From Bacteroidota bacterium (GTDB lineage Bacteria; Spirochaetota; Spirochaetia; JABMQR01), in assembly GCA_013202335.1 (NCBI GenBank), contig JABMQR010000156.1, forward strand, positions 1 to 6,149: a stretch of DNA of 6,149 bases, given 5' to 3'. Of this stretch, positions 6,072 to 6,149 are shown one piece after another. The notes below the pieces were generated by a model that made no database searches, was not told the origin of the DNA, and worked only from the letters and a program-made list of their open reading frames with translations. Position numbers and translations under genes: made by a program. Each line of letters opens with the position of its first letter. Position 1 is the stretch's first letter.

Positions 6072-6134
6072 GAAGTTTTTGACGAATGGTTTATCTTATT
6101 GTATCTAAAGTAATTACAAACCATCAAAAACTTC
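6072..6134. repeat. Second long inverted repeat near the right edge
   Basis: The arm 6072-6092 (GAAGTTTTTGA, then CGAA, then TGGTTT) is the reverse complement of 6118-6134 (AAACCA then TCAAAAACTTC) over all 17 bases of the shorter arm, with a single four-base bulge. The 25-base loop is AT-rich. Together with the hairpin at 6033-6065 it makes the last ~120 bases highly structured. It may be an end of a small inverted-repeat element continuing past the window. No function is assigned. Confidence 0.55.
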
Positions 6135-6149
6135 ACTAATAGGTAGATC

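Larger units (their letters stand above)
5801..6149. other. Right-hand non-coding region
   Basis: About 350 AT-rich bases with no recognisable gene. From left to right it holds the peptidase leader and candidate promoter (to 5917), the 14-bp tandem duplication (5929-5956), a featureless stretch (about 5961-6010), and two strong inverted repeats (6033-6065 and 6072-6134). A 28-codon plus-strand ORF (6027-6113, beginning MSQFHKSKIYKKL) spans the hairpins. It has no ribosome binding site and no recognised similarity, so I do not call it a gene, although TATACT sits six bases before its ATG. Confidence 0.6.

Noticed and set aside
6027..6113. 28-codon plus-strand ORF as a small protein gene
   Set aside because: No ribosome binding site, and it is built across two inverted repeats, so structure better explains the sequence; kept only as a note.

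Overview
The window reads as a piece of an AT-leaning chromosome, most likely from an anaerobic or microaerophilic spirochaete-like bacterium. This rests on the character of the PreP-type M16C peptidase, the two-subunit oxygen-sensitive (class I) fumarase and the standalone DRTGG protein. It is an inference from recognised protein families, not a database result, and a Clostridia-like host cannot be excluded.

Layout. Positions 1 to about 840 are a scrapyard of broken genes. An IS3-family insertion sequence runs off the left edge on the minus strand. Its terminal sequence appears to supply the last codons and stop of an unrecognised 112-residue ORF. Next come an internal piece of a MarR-family regulator on the plus strand and the first ~64 codons of a glycoside hydrolase family 3 beta-glucosidase on the minus strand, joined tail to tail. 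Positions 989-2394 (minus strand) hold the two subunits of an iron-sulfur fumarate hydratase, overlapping by one base. A divergent 86-bp spacer separates them from a small DRTGG-domain protein (plus strand, 2481-2825). That gene's stop codon overlaps the stop codon of the 992-residue M16C metallopeptidase (minus strand, 2822-5800). The last ~350 bases (5801-6149) contain no convincing gene. They hold a candidate peptidase promoter, a perfect 14-bp tandem duplication with hairpin potential, and two strong inverted repeats near the right edge.

Functionally, the intact part is housekeeping: fumarate/malate interconversion, a putative small sensory or regulatory protein, and cytoplasmic peptide turnover. 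I see no defence system, CRISPR array, tRNA, rRNA or biosynthetic cluster, and no strong evidence for an undescribed system. The points most worth a second look are the collapsed gene remnants at the left, the fumarase start with no ribosome binding site but a -10-like box six bases before the ATG, and the structured non-coding right end.
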